DNA of 64,000 bases from Planctomycetota bacterium (GCA_020638655.1 JACKIC010000008.1:124001-188000); one strand, 5' to 3'; numbered from the stretch's first letter, positions 8,479 through 17,733 are shown. Program-made: numbers and translations. The notes: generated from the letters alone by a model not told the origin.

Positions 8479-9546
8479 TCAGCGGCTGGGAAAGGCCGCC
8501 ATGGGAAAAAGCACTGTGTGCGCCCCCCTCTTGCTCATCGGGTGGATGCTTCGATCGCCCCAGTCCTGGCGCCACGCGAGCACCTCTGCCGCAGCGAGGT
8601 TGCGCGGCACGAGGCCGAGCAACTTGGCCGGGGTCTCGTTCTCCTTGTCATGGTTGAAGCGCCGCCGCACGAAGTTGCGGTAGACGGCGAACAATTGCGC
8701 GTGGTCGAGCAGGCGCGGCGCGCACTTGGTGACCAGCCAGGACTTGCGCCGCAGCCGGCCGCAGTTGTCGCGCGACATCGCCAGCGTCACGTTGATGGGA
8801 AACAAGGGGTTGTGCTTGTCGCGCACCCGCCGGCTCGAGGTCGTCTCGTGCTTGAGGCGGTCGCCGAAGATGCGCTTGGCGAGGGTCGCGTAGCTCGACT
8901 TCTTGTCCGTCTGCAGCAGGAGATCGCCCGCCGGGCACTTCGCCGCCAGCACTCGCAGCACCCGCTCGGTGCACGCGCGGCTCTGGTCCTGGCGCCGACC
9001 GTTCTTGGCCTCCTCCTGGTCCTGCAGCTCCCGCCGCCGCGTGCCGCGCCGCGCGAGGCGCCGGATCGAGCCGACGTCGACAGCGACCACGAACCATGTC
9101 TCGCGATCGATCACGACGGGCATCGTCAGCGGGCGGATCGAGGCGCCTTCGTAGGTCTCCTCTTCGTCCATCACGAAGACGCGACCGCCGGCAAGCCTCG
9201 GACACAGGTTGTCGCGCAGCAGCGCGAGTGTGCGCCCCATCTTGGCCAGCTTCTGCTGCGGGCATCGCACGCCCGATCGCAGCAATCGGCTGCATTGCCT
9301 CAGGCCGACGCCGCTGCTCAGCAGCAAGAACAGGCTCTCGTTGAGTTCTGGCCGGTGGTCCCGGTAGTCGTGCCGGAACGTCTGCCGTGAGAAGCTGCGG
9401 CTACAGGACTTGCAGTGGTAGCGGGGGATGGGCGCGGCGCGGCACTTGGGCCAGTAGCTGCCGCGGCGGCGGTAGAACCGGGGCTGCGGATCGGTGTGCC
9501 TTGGGCAATCGGCGTTGGGGCAGCGTGGCGGTTTGAACGAGGGCAT
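8479..9546 (-). CDS. Zinc-ribbon DDE-type transposase
   Basis: The product has 355 residues and is the only gene of the element. The N-terminus carries a zinc-ribbon: CPNADCPRH near residues 9-17, then CKSC near 46-49, as in IS1/IS1595-type transposases. An HTH-like region follows (LLLSSGVGLRQCSRLL). Acidic catalytic candidates are the Asp in VFVMDEEETYEG and the Asp in LLLQTDKKSSY; the third residue lies in the region around NVTLAMSRDNCGRLRRKSW and could not be fixed. The start is supported by a strong AGGAGAAG Shine-Dalgarno. Exact IS family is unsure: the 3-bp flank differs from the 8-9 bp usual for IS1 and IS1595. Confidence 0.85.
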   Translation of the reverse strand: MPSFKPPRCPNADCPRHTDPQPRFYRRRGSYWPKCRAAPIPRYHCKSCSRSFSRQTFRHDYRDHRPELNESLFLLLSSGVGLRQCSRLLRSGVRCPQQKLAKMGRTLALLRDNLCPRLAGGRVFVMDEEETYEGASIRPLTMPVVIDRETWFVVAVDVGSIRRLARRGTRRRELQDQEEAKNGRRQDQSRACTERVLRVLAAKCPAGDLLLQTDKKSSYATLAKRIFGDRLKHETTSSRRVRDKHNPLFPINVTLAMSRDNCGRLRRKSWLVTKCAPRLLDHAQLFAVYRNFVRRRFNHDKENETPAKLLGLVPRNLAAAEVLAWRQDWGDRSIHPMSKRGAHTVLFPMAAFPSR

Positions 9547-9617
9547 CGACTTCTCCTGCCGGGCGCGATGTGCCGGCAGGTGTGTGGATGCCCGACCTCA
9601 ACTATTGGCGAGGTACG

Positions 9618-9636
9618 CCACGGAAGGAATCAGTTC
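9618..9636 (-). repeat. IS right terminal inverted repeat
   Basis: This is the exact reverse complement of 8418-8436. It is followed directly by CCT (9637-9639), which also flanks the left end. Confidence 0.9.
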
Positions 9637-9637
9637 C

Positions 9638-10186
9638 CTAGGGGAACATGGTCGCGACGTTCTGCAGGATCACGTCCCGCACCGCGCCGTTGCGCACCAC
9701 CACCCGCCCCTTCGTCGACATGCCGGCGCGTTCGCACTCGACGTGCACCTCCACCTCGCGCTCGGCGCGCACCTCGGACAGGTCGGTCAGGACCTGGATC
9801 TTGCCGTAGCCGAGCTGCACCAGCCGGGTCTCGACCAAGGCCAGCACCCGGGCGCCGGGGCTCTCCACGATCGGCGCTACGCCGGCCGCTTCGACGGCGG
9901 CGGCGTGCACCACGGTCGGCTGCGGGATCTCGTAGACCGCCTGGCGCACGTCGGTGGTCGCTTCGCGCAGGTCGACGAGGTCGTCGTGCAGCCGCTCGAG
10001 CTGCTGTTCGAGCTTGTCCAGGCGCAGCTTCTCGAACGACTCGGCGAGGATGCGCAGCCGCTCGTCGAGCGTGCGGATCCCGGCGAGCTTCTGCATGTGC
10101 TCCTCGAAGCGCGCCAGCCGCAGGTGCACCAGCACGTAACCCACGAGCAGGGCGACGAAGAACAAGCTGAACTGCAGAAGGTCCAT
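9638..10186 (-). CDS. Membrane-anchored coiled-coil protein of unknown function
   Basis: The product has 182 residues. One N-terminal membrane helix at about 5-22 (QFSLFFVALLVGYVLVHL) is followed by a long charged coiled coil at about 25-85 (leucine/glutamate heptads such as LEQQLERLHDDLVDLREA). A compact C-terminal domain of about 80 residues has alternating strands and helices (VLALVETRLVQLGYGKIQVLTD). Topology suggests a single-pass inner-membrane protein with the coiled coil outside or in the cytoplasm. I do not recognise the family. Its TAG stop uses the IS-flanking CCT/CTAG site. Confidence 0.75.
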   Translation of the reverse strand: MDLLQFSLFFVALLVGYVLVHLRLARFEEHMQKLAGIRTLDERLRILAESFEKLRLDKLEQQLERLHDDLVDLREATTDVRQAVYEIPQPTVVHAAAVEAAGVAPIVESPGARVLALVETRLVQLGYGKIQVLTDLSEVRAEREVEVHVECERAGMSTKGRVVVRNGAVRDVILQNVATMFP

Positions 10187-10233
10187 GGCCGGGCCAATCT
10201 AGCGGGTCGGGGCGGTCCAAGACAGGACCGTGC

Positions 10234-11607
10234 TCAGCTCCGCGGCGAACGCCGCATCCACCACAGGTAGAACGGCACGCCGGCGGCGATGATCGCGAGC
10301 CCCTTGAGCGCGTTGGACCGGTTGTCGGCGTCCTGCAGCACCGCCGCGACGAAGGCGATCGACACCGCGATGAACACCGCCGGAGTGAACGGATAACCCC
10401 AGCACCGATACGAACGCGGCAGGTCCGGCCGGGCCCGGCGCAGTCGATACACCGCCGCCACGGTCAGCGCGTAGAACAGGAAGGCCGCGAACACCACGAA
10501 GTCGGTGACATCGTGGAATCCCTGCAGGGTCAGGATGATCACGACGCCACACAGTGCCTGCACCCAGATCGCCACGGTCGGCGTGCCCCAGCGCGGCGAC
10601 ACGCGGGTCAGGGCGTGTGGCATCAAGCCGTCCTGCGCCATCGCGTAGAAAGCTCGGGGCGACGACAGCATGTTGGGATTCGCCGCGCCGAAGATCGAGA
10701 TCGCGATCAACAGGGTGAGGTAGCCCGCAAGCCGCGGCGACAGCACGCGCTCCACGGTCATCGCTGCGACCACGGTCGGCGGGCTGCCCGGATCGAGCGA
10801 CTGCATCTCCGCGAACGGCACCGCGCGCAGGTAGATGAAGTTCACGAGCAGGTAGACGGCGATCAGGATCACCATGCCGCCGACGAGGCCCAGCGGCAGG
10901 TCCCGCTCGGGCCGCTTGAGCTCGGCCGCGTTGAAGGGCAGCTGGTACCACCCCTCGTAGGCCCAGAAGATCGCCATGAACGCGCCGACCAGGCCGGTCA
11001 TCGTCAGCGACGTCGCCGCGGTGGCTGCCGCCGGCGGCGCCGCGGCGGCGGGGTCCCCACCGGCCGCCAGCACGCCACCGAGCACGATCACGCCGAGGGC
11101 GGCGAGCTTGGCGAACGTCGACACGTTCTGGATCACCGCGCCGAGCACGACGCCGAAGTGGTTGACGACCGCCAGCAGCAGGATCATCGCGCACGCAACC
11201 CCGAGCAGCAGCCGGGGATGTTCCTTCTCGGCGACGACGTCGACCCCGAACAGCGGCAGCAGGTTCTCGGCGAAGCCCAGCGCGAGCGCCGCCATGGTGC
11301 CGGCGTTGATCACCCAGAAGAACGTCCAGCCGTAGAGGAACCCGACGAAGCGGCCCCAGCCCTCGCGCAGGAACGCGTACTGCCCGCCGGCCTCGGGGAA
11401 CATCGTGCCCAGCTCGGCGTAGGCGAAGGCCCCGAACAGGCACACCAGGCCCAGGCCGATCCACAGGATGTAGATCCAGCTCTCGGACGGCAGGCAGTGC
11501 GCGACCTTGAGCGGCTTGAGGAAGATGCCCGACCCGATCACCGCGCCGACGGTGATCGACACCGCGCTGACCAGGCCCAGGCGCCGCTGCAGATGTCCCG
11601 TTTGCAT
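10234..11607 (-). CDS. APC-superfamily amino acid permease
   Basis: The product has 457 residues and about twelve membrane helices. The N-terminal signature VSITVGAVIGSGIFLKP is the helix-1 substrate-binding loop (GSGIF) of the APC superfamily. It is followed by FGAFAYAELGTMFPEAGGQY, typical of LAT-like/APA exchangers. Helix 6 has AIFWAYEGWYQLPFNAAELK, and the mid-protein segment ISIFGAANPNMLSSPRAFYAMAQDG is also conserved in this family. It probably imports or exchanges amino acids across the inner membrane; the substrate cannot be deduced. It is read divergently from the NhaC-like gene, 83 bp apart. Confidence 0.9.
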   Translation of the reverse strand: MQTGHLQRRLGLVSAVSITVGAVIGSGIFLKPLKVAHCLPSESWIYILWIGLGLVCLFGAFAYAELGTMFPEAGGQYAFLREGWGRFVGFLYGWTFFWVINAGTMAALALGFAENLLPLFGVDVVAEKEHPRLLLGVACAMILLLAVVNHFGVVLGAVIQNVSTFAKLAALGVIVLGGVLAAGGDPAAAAPPAAATAATSLTMTGLVGAFMAIFWAYEGWYQLPFNAAELKRPERDLPLGLVGGMVILIAVYLLVNFIYLRAVPFAEMQSLDPGSPPTVVAAMTVERVLSPRLAGYLTLLIAISIFGAANPNMLSSPRAFYAMAQDGLMPHALTRVSPRWGTPTVAIWVQALCGVVIILTLQGFHDVTDFVVFAAFLFYALTVAAVYRLRRARPDLPRSYRCWGYPFTPAVFIAVSIAFVAAVLQDADNRSNALKGLAIIAAGVPFYLWWMRRSPRS

Positions 11608-11690
11608 GCGCGGCGCAGGCTACCGCGCTGCCCGGGGCGGGCCCCGCAAAAACTCACGCTGGCGGCGCGGCGCCGCTACAACGGCACGCG

Positions 11691-13656
11691 ATGCGCCTGC
11701 GCAACCGCGTGTTGTTCGCCCTGGGCCTGCTGCTCCTGTTCGGGCTGCTGCCCGGCCCCGACGCCAACGGCGGCCCCTTCCTCGGCTACCTGCAGGTGCG
11801 GTCGTGGCTGCTCGACGCCCGCAGATCCCCGCTGCGCGAGTGGACCACCGATGGGCAGCTGCCGCGCCTGGTCGTCGACCTTCGGCAGAGCCCTCCCGCG
11901 ACCGACGGCGCCCCGGCCGCCGCGCTCGAGCAGCTGGCCCGCGAGTGGGCCGCGGCGCGCACCGCCGAGGGCGCGCCGACCACAGTCTCGACCACACTGC
12001 CGCCGCTGCTGCTCGCGGTGCGCATCGGCAGCGCCGGCGTGCGCGCCGGCATGCCGCTGCCCGGGGCTCGGGAGGCCGGGCTCGAGCGGGCCCTGCCGTC
12101 GCGGCTGTCGCTGTTGCCCGCGGCGATCGCGATCGTCGTCGCCGTGCTGCTGCAGCGCGTGCTGTTGGCGCTGCTGCTCGCCGGCCTCGCCGGCAGCCTG
12201 ACCTTCGCGGTGACGCAGATCCACCCGGCGATGGGCGCCAGGATCCCGCTCGAAACGGTCGCGCACTTCTTCCACGACTGCCTGTGGAGCCGCGCGCTCG
12301 GCGAGGATTTCTACCTGCGCATCACCGTGTTCGTGCTGATGCTGTTCGCGACGGTCGCGATCACCACGGCCAACGGCGGGTTCGCGGGCCTGGTCGAGTT
12401 GCTGCAGCGGCGCGTGCGCGGCCCCGTCGGCGCGCAGCTGTGCACGTTCGCCACCGGCTGCGTGTTGATGTTCGACGACTACACCAACTGCATGGTCGGC
12501 GGCACCGCGATGCGGCCGCTGTGCGACGCGATGCGGGTCTCGCGCGCCAAGCTCGCGTTCCTGGTGGACTCGACCGCGGCGCCGATCGCCGGCATCTCGC
12601 TGTTCTCGACCTGGGTCGCCTACGAGACCTCGCAGTATCGCGCGCCGCTGGCCCTGGTCACGCGCGCCGACGGCACGCCCTACCGCAGCGACGACGCGAT
12701 CGCGGTGTTCGTGCAGTGCATGCCGTACCGCTTCTACTGCCTGTTCGCGCTGGCGCTGGTCGTGCTGGTCATCGTCATGCGGCGCGACTTCGGCCCCATG
12801 CTCGCCGCCGAACGCGCGCGCGCGCGCCTGCGCGCGCCGCGGCCAGCGACACCGGCCGGCGCCGACGCGGCGCCCCCACGACGCGCCGCCGCGCGCCCGG
12901 CTCGCGCTGCTGCCGTTCGGCGCGCTGATCGCCATCACCTCGACCCTGCTGCTGCTCGACTGGCCCAACGACGAGGCGCTGCTCGCGGCGTCAGCGACCG
13001 CGCTGGCGGTCTCGATCGTCGGCACCCGCGCCTGCCGGGCCCTGCCGTGGTCGACCATGCTGCGCCGCGCGCTCGCGGCGATGCGCACGCTGTTGCTGCC
13101 GATCCTGGTGCTGTTCCTCGCCTGGACGCTCGGCCACGTCACCCACGACCTGGGCACCAGCCACTACCTGACCGCCGCGGCCCGCCACTGGCTGCGCCCC
13201 GAGGTGCTGCCGATCGTGCTGTTCCTGCTGGCGGGGCTGATCGCGTTCGCGACGGGCACGAGCTTCGGCACGATGGCGATCCTGCTGCCCAACGTGGTGC
13301 TGCTGGCACACGAACTCGGCCGCGACGGCACCTTCTTCGGCCCCGGGGGCAGCGACCTGCTGCTGCTGCTCGGCATCGCCGCGGTGCTCGAGGGCGCGAT
13401 CTTCGGCGACCACTGCTCGCCGATCAGCGACACCACGCTGCTGAGCTCGCTGTCCTCGGGCTGTGACCACGTCGAACACGTCGTCACGCAGCTGCCGTAC
13501 GCGCTCCTGGCGATGACGGTCACGGTGCTGTTCGGATACCTGCCGATCGTCACCTTCGGCCCGGGCGCGTGGTGGTTCTCGCTGTTCGGCGGCCTGGGCG
13601 CGATGGCCGCCTGGCTGCGCTGGTTCGGTCGCGACCCCGACGCGCTCAGCGGATGA
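11691..13656 (+). pseudogene. NhaC-type Na+/H+ antiporter with one frameshift
   Basis: Two adjoining frames together encode one polytopic transporter. Frame one runs from the ATG at 11691 and contains FDDYTNCMVGGTAMRPL and STAAPIAGISLFSTWVAYE, hallmark NhaC-family segments. It becomes Ala/Arg-rich nonsense after about residue 390. The true frame resumes as LALLPFGALIAITSTLLLLD near 12901 and continues through GTSFGTMAILLPNVV and FGDHCSPISDTTLLSS to a stop at 13654-13656. The shift is consistent with one extra C in the CCCCC run at 12873-12877, between membrane helices. It may be a sequencing or assembly error in a GC homopolymer rather than true decay, because both halves are otherwise well conserved. 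Confidence 0.8.
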
Positions 13657-14653
13657 GGCGCGCCAGTTCGGCCACTCCCGCAGGCGGCTGATCGCCGGCG
13701 CGCAGCTCCGCGCACGCCAGCCACAGCCGCGCCGCGAGCGGATCGCCGGCGTGCAGCGCCGCCCACGCCATCGCCACCGCTTCGTCGGCCGTCGGATCGA
13801 GCGGTTCGACGGCGCCCAGTTCGACGGTCGGGAACGTCACCCCCTGCCCGGTGGCGACGCGCAGCGTCACGCGGTCGCTGCGGCTGTCGACGACGGTGCC
13901 GACGCGCCGCGTGCCGCCCACCAGCAGCCGCACCGCGCGGCCCTTGGCCAACGGCTCGGGCTGGCGCCAGCTGCCGTCGTTGTCGGGCGCGGGCCGGTCG
14001 GGCGCCGCCCCGCAGGGCAGCTCGGCGAGCAGCGCCGCCGTTGCCGCGCCGCCGGCCGCGAGCGCGCGCACCGCGGCCGTCGCCAGCCGCACATCACCCG
14101 AACGCAACCAGGCGCGCACCTCGGCGGTCGAAGTGCCGAGCGCCTGTTCGGCCAACTGGCGCCGCTCGTGCACCTCGTCGCGCTGCTGCGCGGACAGGCG
14201 CTCCGGCGTCAGCTCGGCGAGCACGGCCAGCGCCCGGCCGACTTCGCCCTGGGCGAGCCGCAGGTCGACCAGTGACAGCAGGCTGGCGAAGCGATCGTTG
14301 TCGATGCCGGCTGGCCCCGGCGCGGCGCCGCCCGGCGGCTGCGGCGCTGCCGAAACAACCTCCGCGGCGGGATCGAGCGGCGCCGGCGTCTGCCGCCCCG
14401 CGAGCGCCGTCGTTCCGGCCGCCTCAGGCCCGGGAGCTGGCTGCGCGGCAGTCGCCTCCGGGTCCACTTTCGCCTCGGCCTTCGGCTCACCAGCGGGCTC
14501 GCCGACAGGTTCGGCCGCGGTGCTCGCATCGCCGATCAGGCCCAAACCACGGCCAGCCAGCCACAGCACCAGCAGCGCGGCGAACAGCAGACGCCACCGG
14601 CGGCGCGGGCGACGGCGCGCTCTGGGCGGTGCAACTTCCGGCTCGGCTGCCAT
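13646..14653 (-). CDS. Single-pass membrane protein with Ala/Pro-rich linker, unknown function
   Basis: I chose the ATG at 14653 (MAAEPEVAPP); an in-frame start at 14704 lies in the divergent promoter region. The 335-residue product has a cytoplasmic Arg-rich N-terminus (RARRRPRRRWR), one membrane helix at about 22-40 (LLFAALLVLWLAGRGLGL), then a low-complexity Pro/Ala/Glu linker. Two short helical domains follow: one with TPR-like spacing (FASLLSLVDLRLAQGEVGRALAVLAEL), and one with strand-rich character ending in another helical repeat. It overlaps the convergent antiporter by 11 bp. No enzymatic motif is visible. Confidence 0.7.
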   Translation of the reverse strand: MAAEPEVAPPRARRRPRRRWRLLFAALLVLWLAGRGLGLIGDASTAAEPVGEPAGEPKAEAKVDPEATAAQPAPGPEAAGTTALAGRQTPAPLDPAAEVVSAAPQPPGGAAPGPAGIDNDRFASLLSLVDLRLAQGEVGRALAVLAELTPERLSAQQRDEVHERRQLAEQALGTSTAEVRAWLRSGDVRLATAAVRALAAGGAATAALLAELPCGAAPDRPAPDNDGSWRQPEPLAKGRAVRLLVGGTRRVGTVVDSRSDRVTLRVATGQGVTFPTVELGAVEPLDPTADEAVAMAWAALHAGDPLAARLWLACAELRAGDQPPAGVAELARLIR

Positions 14654-14730
14654 GCCCACATTGTCGGCCCTGCAGCCCCCGTCACTCCAGGGTCTTGCCG
14701 ACATCCGGGCCGCGTGCCGATAGCCCGGAC

Positions 14731-15531
14731 ATGATCACGTGGCTGGTGCTCGGCGGAACGGGGCTCGCGGGCGGCGTCGGCGCCTACGCCGTCGGCCGCC
14801 GCTGCCCGCGCGCCACCGCCGCGCTCGTGCCGCTGTTGCTGGTGCTGCTGTGCCTTCGCGCGGTGCTCGACGCGCGCGCCGACTGGGAGTGGGCACTGCT
14901 GCCCTGGCCGGGATACGCCCTGGTGCAGGGCTTCGTGCTCTACGCGCTCGCGGTGGCGTTCTTCGGCGTCGCCGCCGCGCGTCTGCCGGTGCGCTGGAAC
15001 CGCGCCGTGGTCGCCGGGCTCGGCCTGCTGGTGCTCGGCCACGGCCTCTACCGGCACAGCTTCCTTGCCTGGCCGGAACGGCACGGTGACGAGCGCACCG
15101 CCGGCCCCGATCACCACCTGCGCCAGTCGACGATGTACACCTGCGGCCCCGCGGCCTGCGTCGCGGCGCTGTCCTACTTCGGCGTGCGCCGCAGCGAGCG
15201 CGAGATGGCCGAGCTGTGCCTGTGCCGACGCAGCGGCAGCCGCCTGTTCGACCTCTACCGCGGCCTCGTCACGACGCTCGACCCCGACCGGTTCGCGGTG
15301 TCGATCGAGGGCCTCGATGCCGCCGCGCTGCTGCGCAGCGACACCGTCGTCGTGGCCAGCAACGGCAGCCGCGCCCACGCGATCGCCATCGCCACGCGCG
15401 CCGGCGCGGCCACCGTGCACGACCCGCTGGCCAAGGCGCCCGAGGTCTGGTCGCCCGCGCAGCTGCAGCGCGACTACCGGCCGCCGGCGATCGTCATCCG
15501 CCCGCGGCCGGTGGCGGCGAGCCCGCGCTGA
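14731..15531 (+). CDS. Membrane-bound C39-like cysteine peptidase
   Basis: The product has 266 residues. The N-terminal half has about four membrane helices (residues 1-115). The C-terminal half is a papain-like C39 peptidase domain. The motif QSTMYTCGPAACVAAL supplies the nucleophile Cys138, SRAHAIAI supplies His216 and VHDPL supplies Asp231, matching the C-H-D triad of double-glycine leader peptidases. Unlike ABC-type C39 transporters there is no ATPase domain, so it may cleave or bind a peptide at the membrane. The start at 14731 begins directly with the first helix. Its 3' end overlaps the convergent NUDIX gene by 38 bp. The substrate is unknown. Confidence 0.8.
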   Translation: MITWLVLGGTGLAGGVGAYAVGRRCPRATAALVPLLLVLLCLRAVLDARADWEWALLPWPGYALVQGFVLYALAVAFFGVAAARLPVRWNRAVVAGLGLLVLGHGLYRHSFLAWPERHGDERTAGPDHHLRQSTMYTCGPAACVAALSYFGVRRSEREMAELCLCRRSGSRLFDLYRGLVTTLDPDRFAVSIEGLDAAALLRSDTVVVASNGSRAHAIAIATRAGAATVHDPLAKAPEVWSPAQLQRDYRPPAIVIRPRPVAASPR

Positions 15532-16105
15532 GCGGCGGGTGCGCGCCGAGCTGCGCCGCCTTGCGCGCCAGCCGCAGCACGCTGTCCTCGTCGGTGAGCG
15601 CCGTCAGCTCATCGACCGGCAACCACCGCAGCTCGTTGGACTCCTCCGACAACACCAGCGGCTGCGCGAACGGCACCTGCAGCAGGAAGCGCACGTCCCA
15701 GTGCTCGTGCCGAGGCTCGGCGCCGCGCGCCGGGATCGGGTGCACGTCGAGGTCGAGCGGCACCAGCGCCGCGCCGGCCCAGCGCACGAACTCGAACTGC
15801 TGCATGCCCGACTCCTCCTGGGCCTCGCGCAGCGCCGCGAGTTCGATCTCGGCCTCGCCGTCGACATGGCCGCCGAGCTGCAGCCAGCGCTGCAGCTTGC
15901 GATGGTGCGTCAGCAGCACGTGCTGCCGATCCGGCGCCACGATCCAGCACGAGGCGGTGATGTGCCCCACCAGACAGCTGCGTTGCAGGCAGTCGTCGTG
16001 CGATGCGGCGAACGCGGAGAAGCGCTTCGCCAACGCCTGTTCGTGCGGTTCGGGCCACGCCTGCGCATAACGCGTCAGCAGCTCGTGGAGGTGTCGTCGG
16101 TGCAT
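15494..16105 (-). CDS. NUDIX hydrolase
   Basis: The product has 203 residues. The NUDIX box is complete: GGHVDGEAEIELAALREAQEESG matches GX5EX7REUXEEXGU, with metal ligands in REAQEESG. Preceding sequence HHRKLQRWLQLGG is typical of bacterial NUDIX proteins with the LQ.GGH.E variant. It likely cleaves a nucleoside diphosphate linked to another moiety; the substrate cannot be told. Its start lies inside the end of the upstream AMP-ligase gene (31-bp overlap), so the two are co-transcribed and probably coupled. Confidence 0.85.
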   Translation of the reverse strand: MHRRHLHELLTRYAQAWPEPHEQALAKRFSAFAASHDDCLQRSCLVGHITASCWIVAPDRQHVLLTHHRKLQRWLQLGGHVDGEAEIELAALREAQEESGMQQFEFVRWAGAALVPLDLDVHPIPARGAEPRHEHWDVRFLLQVPFAQPLVLSEESNELRWLPVDELTALTDEDSVLRLARKAAQLGAHPPLSAGSPPPAAGG

Positions 16106-17673
16106 GATCGTAGGTTCGCGCGCAGCGCCGCTTCGTCGACCTTGCCGTTGCTGTTGTGCGGCAGCGCCGACAGCACCACGACCTCCGCCGGCTGCATGAA
16201 CGACGGCAGCCGCGTGCGGCAGCGCGCGACCACCTGTCGCCGCAGGTCGCCGTCGGCCGGGTCGCCGCTCACGCACAGCACGATGCGGTGGCCTTCGGCG
16301 CCGGCGGGCACGCCGAGCACCGCGACCTCGCCGACGCCGGGGCAGCCGGCGACCGCCGCGGCGACCTCGTCGGGCGAGACCCGGTGGCCGTGCACCTTGA
16401 GCAGGCGATCGCGTCGGGCGACGAAGAAGTGCCGGCCGGCCGCGTCGCGCCGCACCAGGTCGCCCGAGTAGACGACCGTTCCCGGACCGCCGCGCGGATC
16501 GGCGCGGAAGCGCTCGGCCGTCGCGTCGGGCCGGCGCCAGTAGCCCTGCGCCACCATCGTGCCGGCGTGCACCAGCTCGCCGGTCGCCGGCCCCTCGAGC
16601 ACCGCGCCGCTGCCGGGATCGACGAGCAGCAGTTCGACGCCCGCGATGGCCCGCCCGAACGAGTCCGGGTGGGCGTCGAACTCGGCCGGCGGCAGGAACG
16701 CGCTGCGGAACGCCTCGGTCAGCCCGTACATCGCGTAGACCTCGACGTGGGGCCAACAACGGCGCAGCACCGCGCTGTCGCTCGTGCGCAGCGCCCCGCC
16801 GCTGTTGGTCACGTAGCGCAGCGAGGCGCCGTCCTCCGCGGTCAGCGTGCCGCTGGTCAGGCTCGCGGCGACCTGATGCCACAGCGACGGCACCCCGGCG
16901 ATGCCGCTCGGCCGGACCGTGCGCAGCAGCTCGTGCAGTTCGCCCGCCCCCAACGGATCGGCAGCGGTGACCCGGCAGCCCGCGTGCAGCGCCGACAGCA
17001 GCTGGTTGAGCCCGTAGTCGAAGCTGAACGGCAACAGCGCCAGCAGGTGGTCCGCGGCGGTCAGGCGCAGGTAGTTGGCCACCACCGCCGCACCCAGGCA
17101 CAGGTTGTGGTGGTCCTGCACGATGCCCTTGGGCAGGCCGGTGCTGCCGCTCGTGTAGAGCAGCACGGCAGGGTCGCGCGGCGTCGGTCGCGGCAGCGCC
17201 GCGGCGTCCCCCGCCAGGTCTGCGAAGGCGGTGCTGGCGACCGGCAACGCCCCGTCGTCGACACGCAGGATCCGATGCCCGGCGAGCACCGCGCCCGGAT
17301 CACGCAGCGCCAGCAGCCGCACGCTGCTCGTCACAACAGCGAACGGCGCGGCGTCGGCCAGGATGTGCGCGACCTGGTCGTCCTTGAGCTTGCCGTGGAT
17401 CGGCACGGCGATGCCCCCCGCCACCGCCGCGGCGCAGATCGCCACGGCCTCCTCCACGCAGCGCGGCAACAACACGGCGACCCGATCGCCGGTGCTCAGC
17501 CCGAGGCTGCGCAGTCCCGCGGCCGCGGCGCGCACGCGCGCGGCGAACTCGGCGCCGCTGCAGCGAAGGCCGCCAGCACACAGCTCGAACCCGCCCCCCG
17601 GTGCGCTGGCGTGCTCGACCAGCGCGGCGAGATCGCGGATCGCGGTGTCACCTTCACTGTGGGGACCGGTCAC
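16075..17673 (-). CDS. AMP-forming acyl-CoA synthetase/ligase
   Basis: The product has 532 residues and shows the ANL (AMP-binding) family motifs: phosphate loop LLYTSGSTGLPKGI near residue 170, MYGLTEAFRS near 316, YSGDLVRRD near 400 and the catalytic Lys motif SNGKVDEAAL near the C-terminus. The LPFSFDYGLNQLLSALHAG segment resembles the acyl-CoA ligases associated with exosortase/PEP-CTERM systems, which would fit the PEP-CTERM protein about 9 kb away; that link is inference from memory of the family. Carboxylate adenylation and transfer to CoA or a carrier protein is the expected reaction. No carrier protein is adjacent. It is first in a two-gene unit with the NUDIX hydrolase. Confidence 0.85.
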   Translation of the reverse strand: MTGPHSEGDTAIRDLAALVEHASAPGGGFELCAGGLRCSGAEFAARVRAAAAGLRSLGLSTGDRVAVLLPRCVEEAVAICAAAVAGGIAVPIHGKLKDDQVAHILADAAPFAVVTSSVRLLALRDPGAVLAGHRILRVDDGALPVASTAFADLAGDAAALPRPTPRDPAVLLYTSGSTGLPKGIVQDHHNLCLGAAVVANYLRLTAADHLLALLPFSFDYGLNQLLSALHAGCRVTAADPLGAGELHELLRTVRPSGIAGVPSLWHQVAASLTSGTLTAEDGASLRYVTNSGGALRTSDSAVLRRCWPHVEVYAMYGLTEAFRSAFLPPAEFDAHPDSFGRAIAGVELLLVDPGSGAVLEGPATGELVHAGTMVAQGYWRRPDATAERFRADPRGGPGTVVYSGDLVRRDAAGRHFFVARRDRLLKVHGHRVSPDEVAAAVAGCPGVGEVAVLGVPAGAEGHRIVLCVSGDPADGDLRRQVVARCRTRLPSFMQPAEVVVLSALPHNSNGKVDEAALRANLRSCTDDTSTSC

Positions 17674-17703
17674 GGCGCGCAGACGACGGCTGGCTGGGAA
17701 CAG

Positions 17704-17733
17704 AAAAAAGGCCCGCCGCTGACGCGGCGAGCC
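17704..17733 (-). terminator. Rho-independent terminator after tRNA-Glu
   Basis: On the minus strand, a GC-rich hairpin (arms 17710-17719 and 17724-17733, loop 17720-17723, one mismatch) is followed by six T residues (complement of 17704-17709). It lies 4 bp past the tRNA 3' end. Confidence 0.85.

Larger units (their letters stand above)
8418..9636 (-). mobile_element. Insertion sequence, 1219 bp, with perfect 19-bp terminal inverted repeats
   Basis: The element is bounded by GAACTGATTCCTTCCGTGG at 8418-8436 and its exact reverse complement at 9618-9636. It encodes one transposase. CCT stands immediately outside both ends (8415-8417 and 9637-9639), a likely 3-bp target duplication. It landed in a CTAG that formed the overlapping stop codons of two convergent genes, and both genes keep their full coding sequence. 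The intact ends and intact transposase suggest recent or still possible activity. Confidence 0.9.

Noticed and set aside
8409..9644. 8-bp target duplication around the insertion sequence
   Set aside because: The bases outside the ends match only for CCT; longer comparison fails.
12873..12877. Programmed ribosomal frameshift in the NhaC-like gene
   Set aside because: There is no slippery heptamer or obvious downstream structure, and this family is not known to use frameshifting; an extra C is simpler.
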